Shown: positions 63,838 through 64,000 of the stretch, piece after piece | Layout: each line of letters opens with the position of its first letter | How positions within the stretch are numbered: the stretch's first letter is position 1 | Assembly (NCBI RefSeq): GCF_002093975.1 | Contig: NZ_MSZZ01000011.1 | Span: 124,001-188,000 of the forward strand | Length of the DNA: 64,000 nt | Direction of reading: 5' to 3' | Source: Thermoactinospora rubra | GTDB taxonomy: Bacteria > Actinomycetota > Actinomycetes > Streptosporangiales > Streptosporangiaceae | Notes under the pieces: generated by a model | Seen by the model: the letters and a program-made list of their open reading frames with translations, nothing else | The model's database searches: none | What the model was told of the DNA's origin: nothing | Made by a program: the position numbers and the translations under genes

Positions 63838-64000
63838 ACGGCGTGCTCGTCGTCAATCCCCAGCTGGTCAGGACCGGCGAGGAGACCTTCTGGGACGTCG
63901 CGGAGGGCAGGGAGATCCGGCTGGGCCGCGCGTTGACCGCACTGGTCCGCCAGTTCGCCGTGCCGAGCACCGTTGACGCGGCCATCTCCAGCCTCGGAGC
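63834..64000 (+). CDS. Start of a further cluster gene (truncated by window)
   Basis: GTG 63834 overlaps the preceding stop (GTGA), and the frame stays open to the end of the window (55 codons). The visible residues (VNPQLVRTGEETFWDVAEG, REIRLGRALTALVRQF) have a strand-strand-helix pattern like PqqD/RRE domains fused to RiPP enzymes. The full protein is unknown. Confidence 0.6.
   Translation, partial: MNGVLVVNPQLVRTGEETFWDVAEGREIRLGRALTALVRQFAVPSTVDAAISSLG

Overview
The window is very GC-rich and gene-dense, with many GTG starts and four-base stop/start overlaps. Its gene content (SARP regulator, FHA-ABC exporter, NrtL-lysA-hom order, several lipoproteins) is that of a filamentous actinomycete. 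I infer the Streptosporangiaceae (Nonomuraea-like); this is a judgement from gene content, not a search.

1-21 kb: amino-acid genes interleaved with surface-glycan genes. On the minus strand lie nrtL-lysA-hom, then, 12.3 kb further on, thrC-thrB. Between hom and thrC sits an island of long GT2-type glycosyltransferases (four genes plus one two-domain fusion), a small 2-TM coiled-coil protein and an Rv1747-like FHA-FHA-ABCG exporter. A CgeB/GT2-like protein and an asparagine-synthetase-like PP-loop protein lie on the far side of lysA. I read this as a cell-envelope glycan or glycolipid locus inserted into the lysA-hom-thrC-thrB cluster.

21-29 kb: a tightly coupled five-gene minus-strand operon encoding a SLATT membrane protein, a TIR protein, a MoxR AAA+ ATPase, a vWA-like protein and a 1356-residue trypsin-NTPase-TPR protein. 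It resembles the vWA-MoxR-associated (VMAP) conflict systems and carries two separate candidate effectors.

29-56 kb: treS; a DUF433 antitoxin with a frameshifted PIN-like toxin; a PadR-ABC-FtsX operon; a sugar importer with two binding proteins and an unusual permease; an M1 peptidase; a WD40 Ser/Thr kinase divergent from an AfsR-type SARP regulator; a small secreted protein behind tandem SARP-like heptamers; a lipoprotein; ung and small genes with leaderless promoters; and an FAD monooxygenase behind a perfect 18-bp inverted repeat.

56-64 kb (runs off the end): a RiPP-like cluster. One operon encodes an MFS exporter, a small PqqD/RRE-like protein and an HExxH peptide-hydroxylase-like enzyme. 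On the other strand are an APH-like kinase, a 60-residue putative precursor, two fold-type III PLP decarboxylase homologues, an intact and a degenerate 2OG-oxygenase-like protein, and the start of another gene. I see no cyclase, lanthipeptide synthetase or radical SAM gene within the window.
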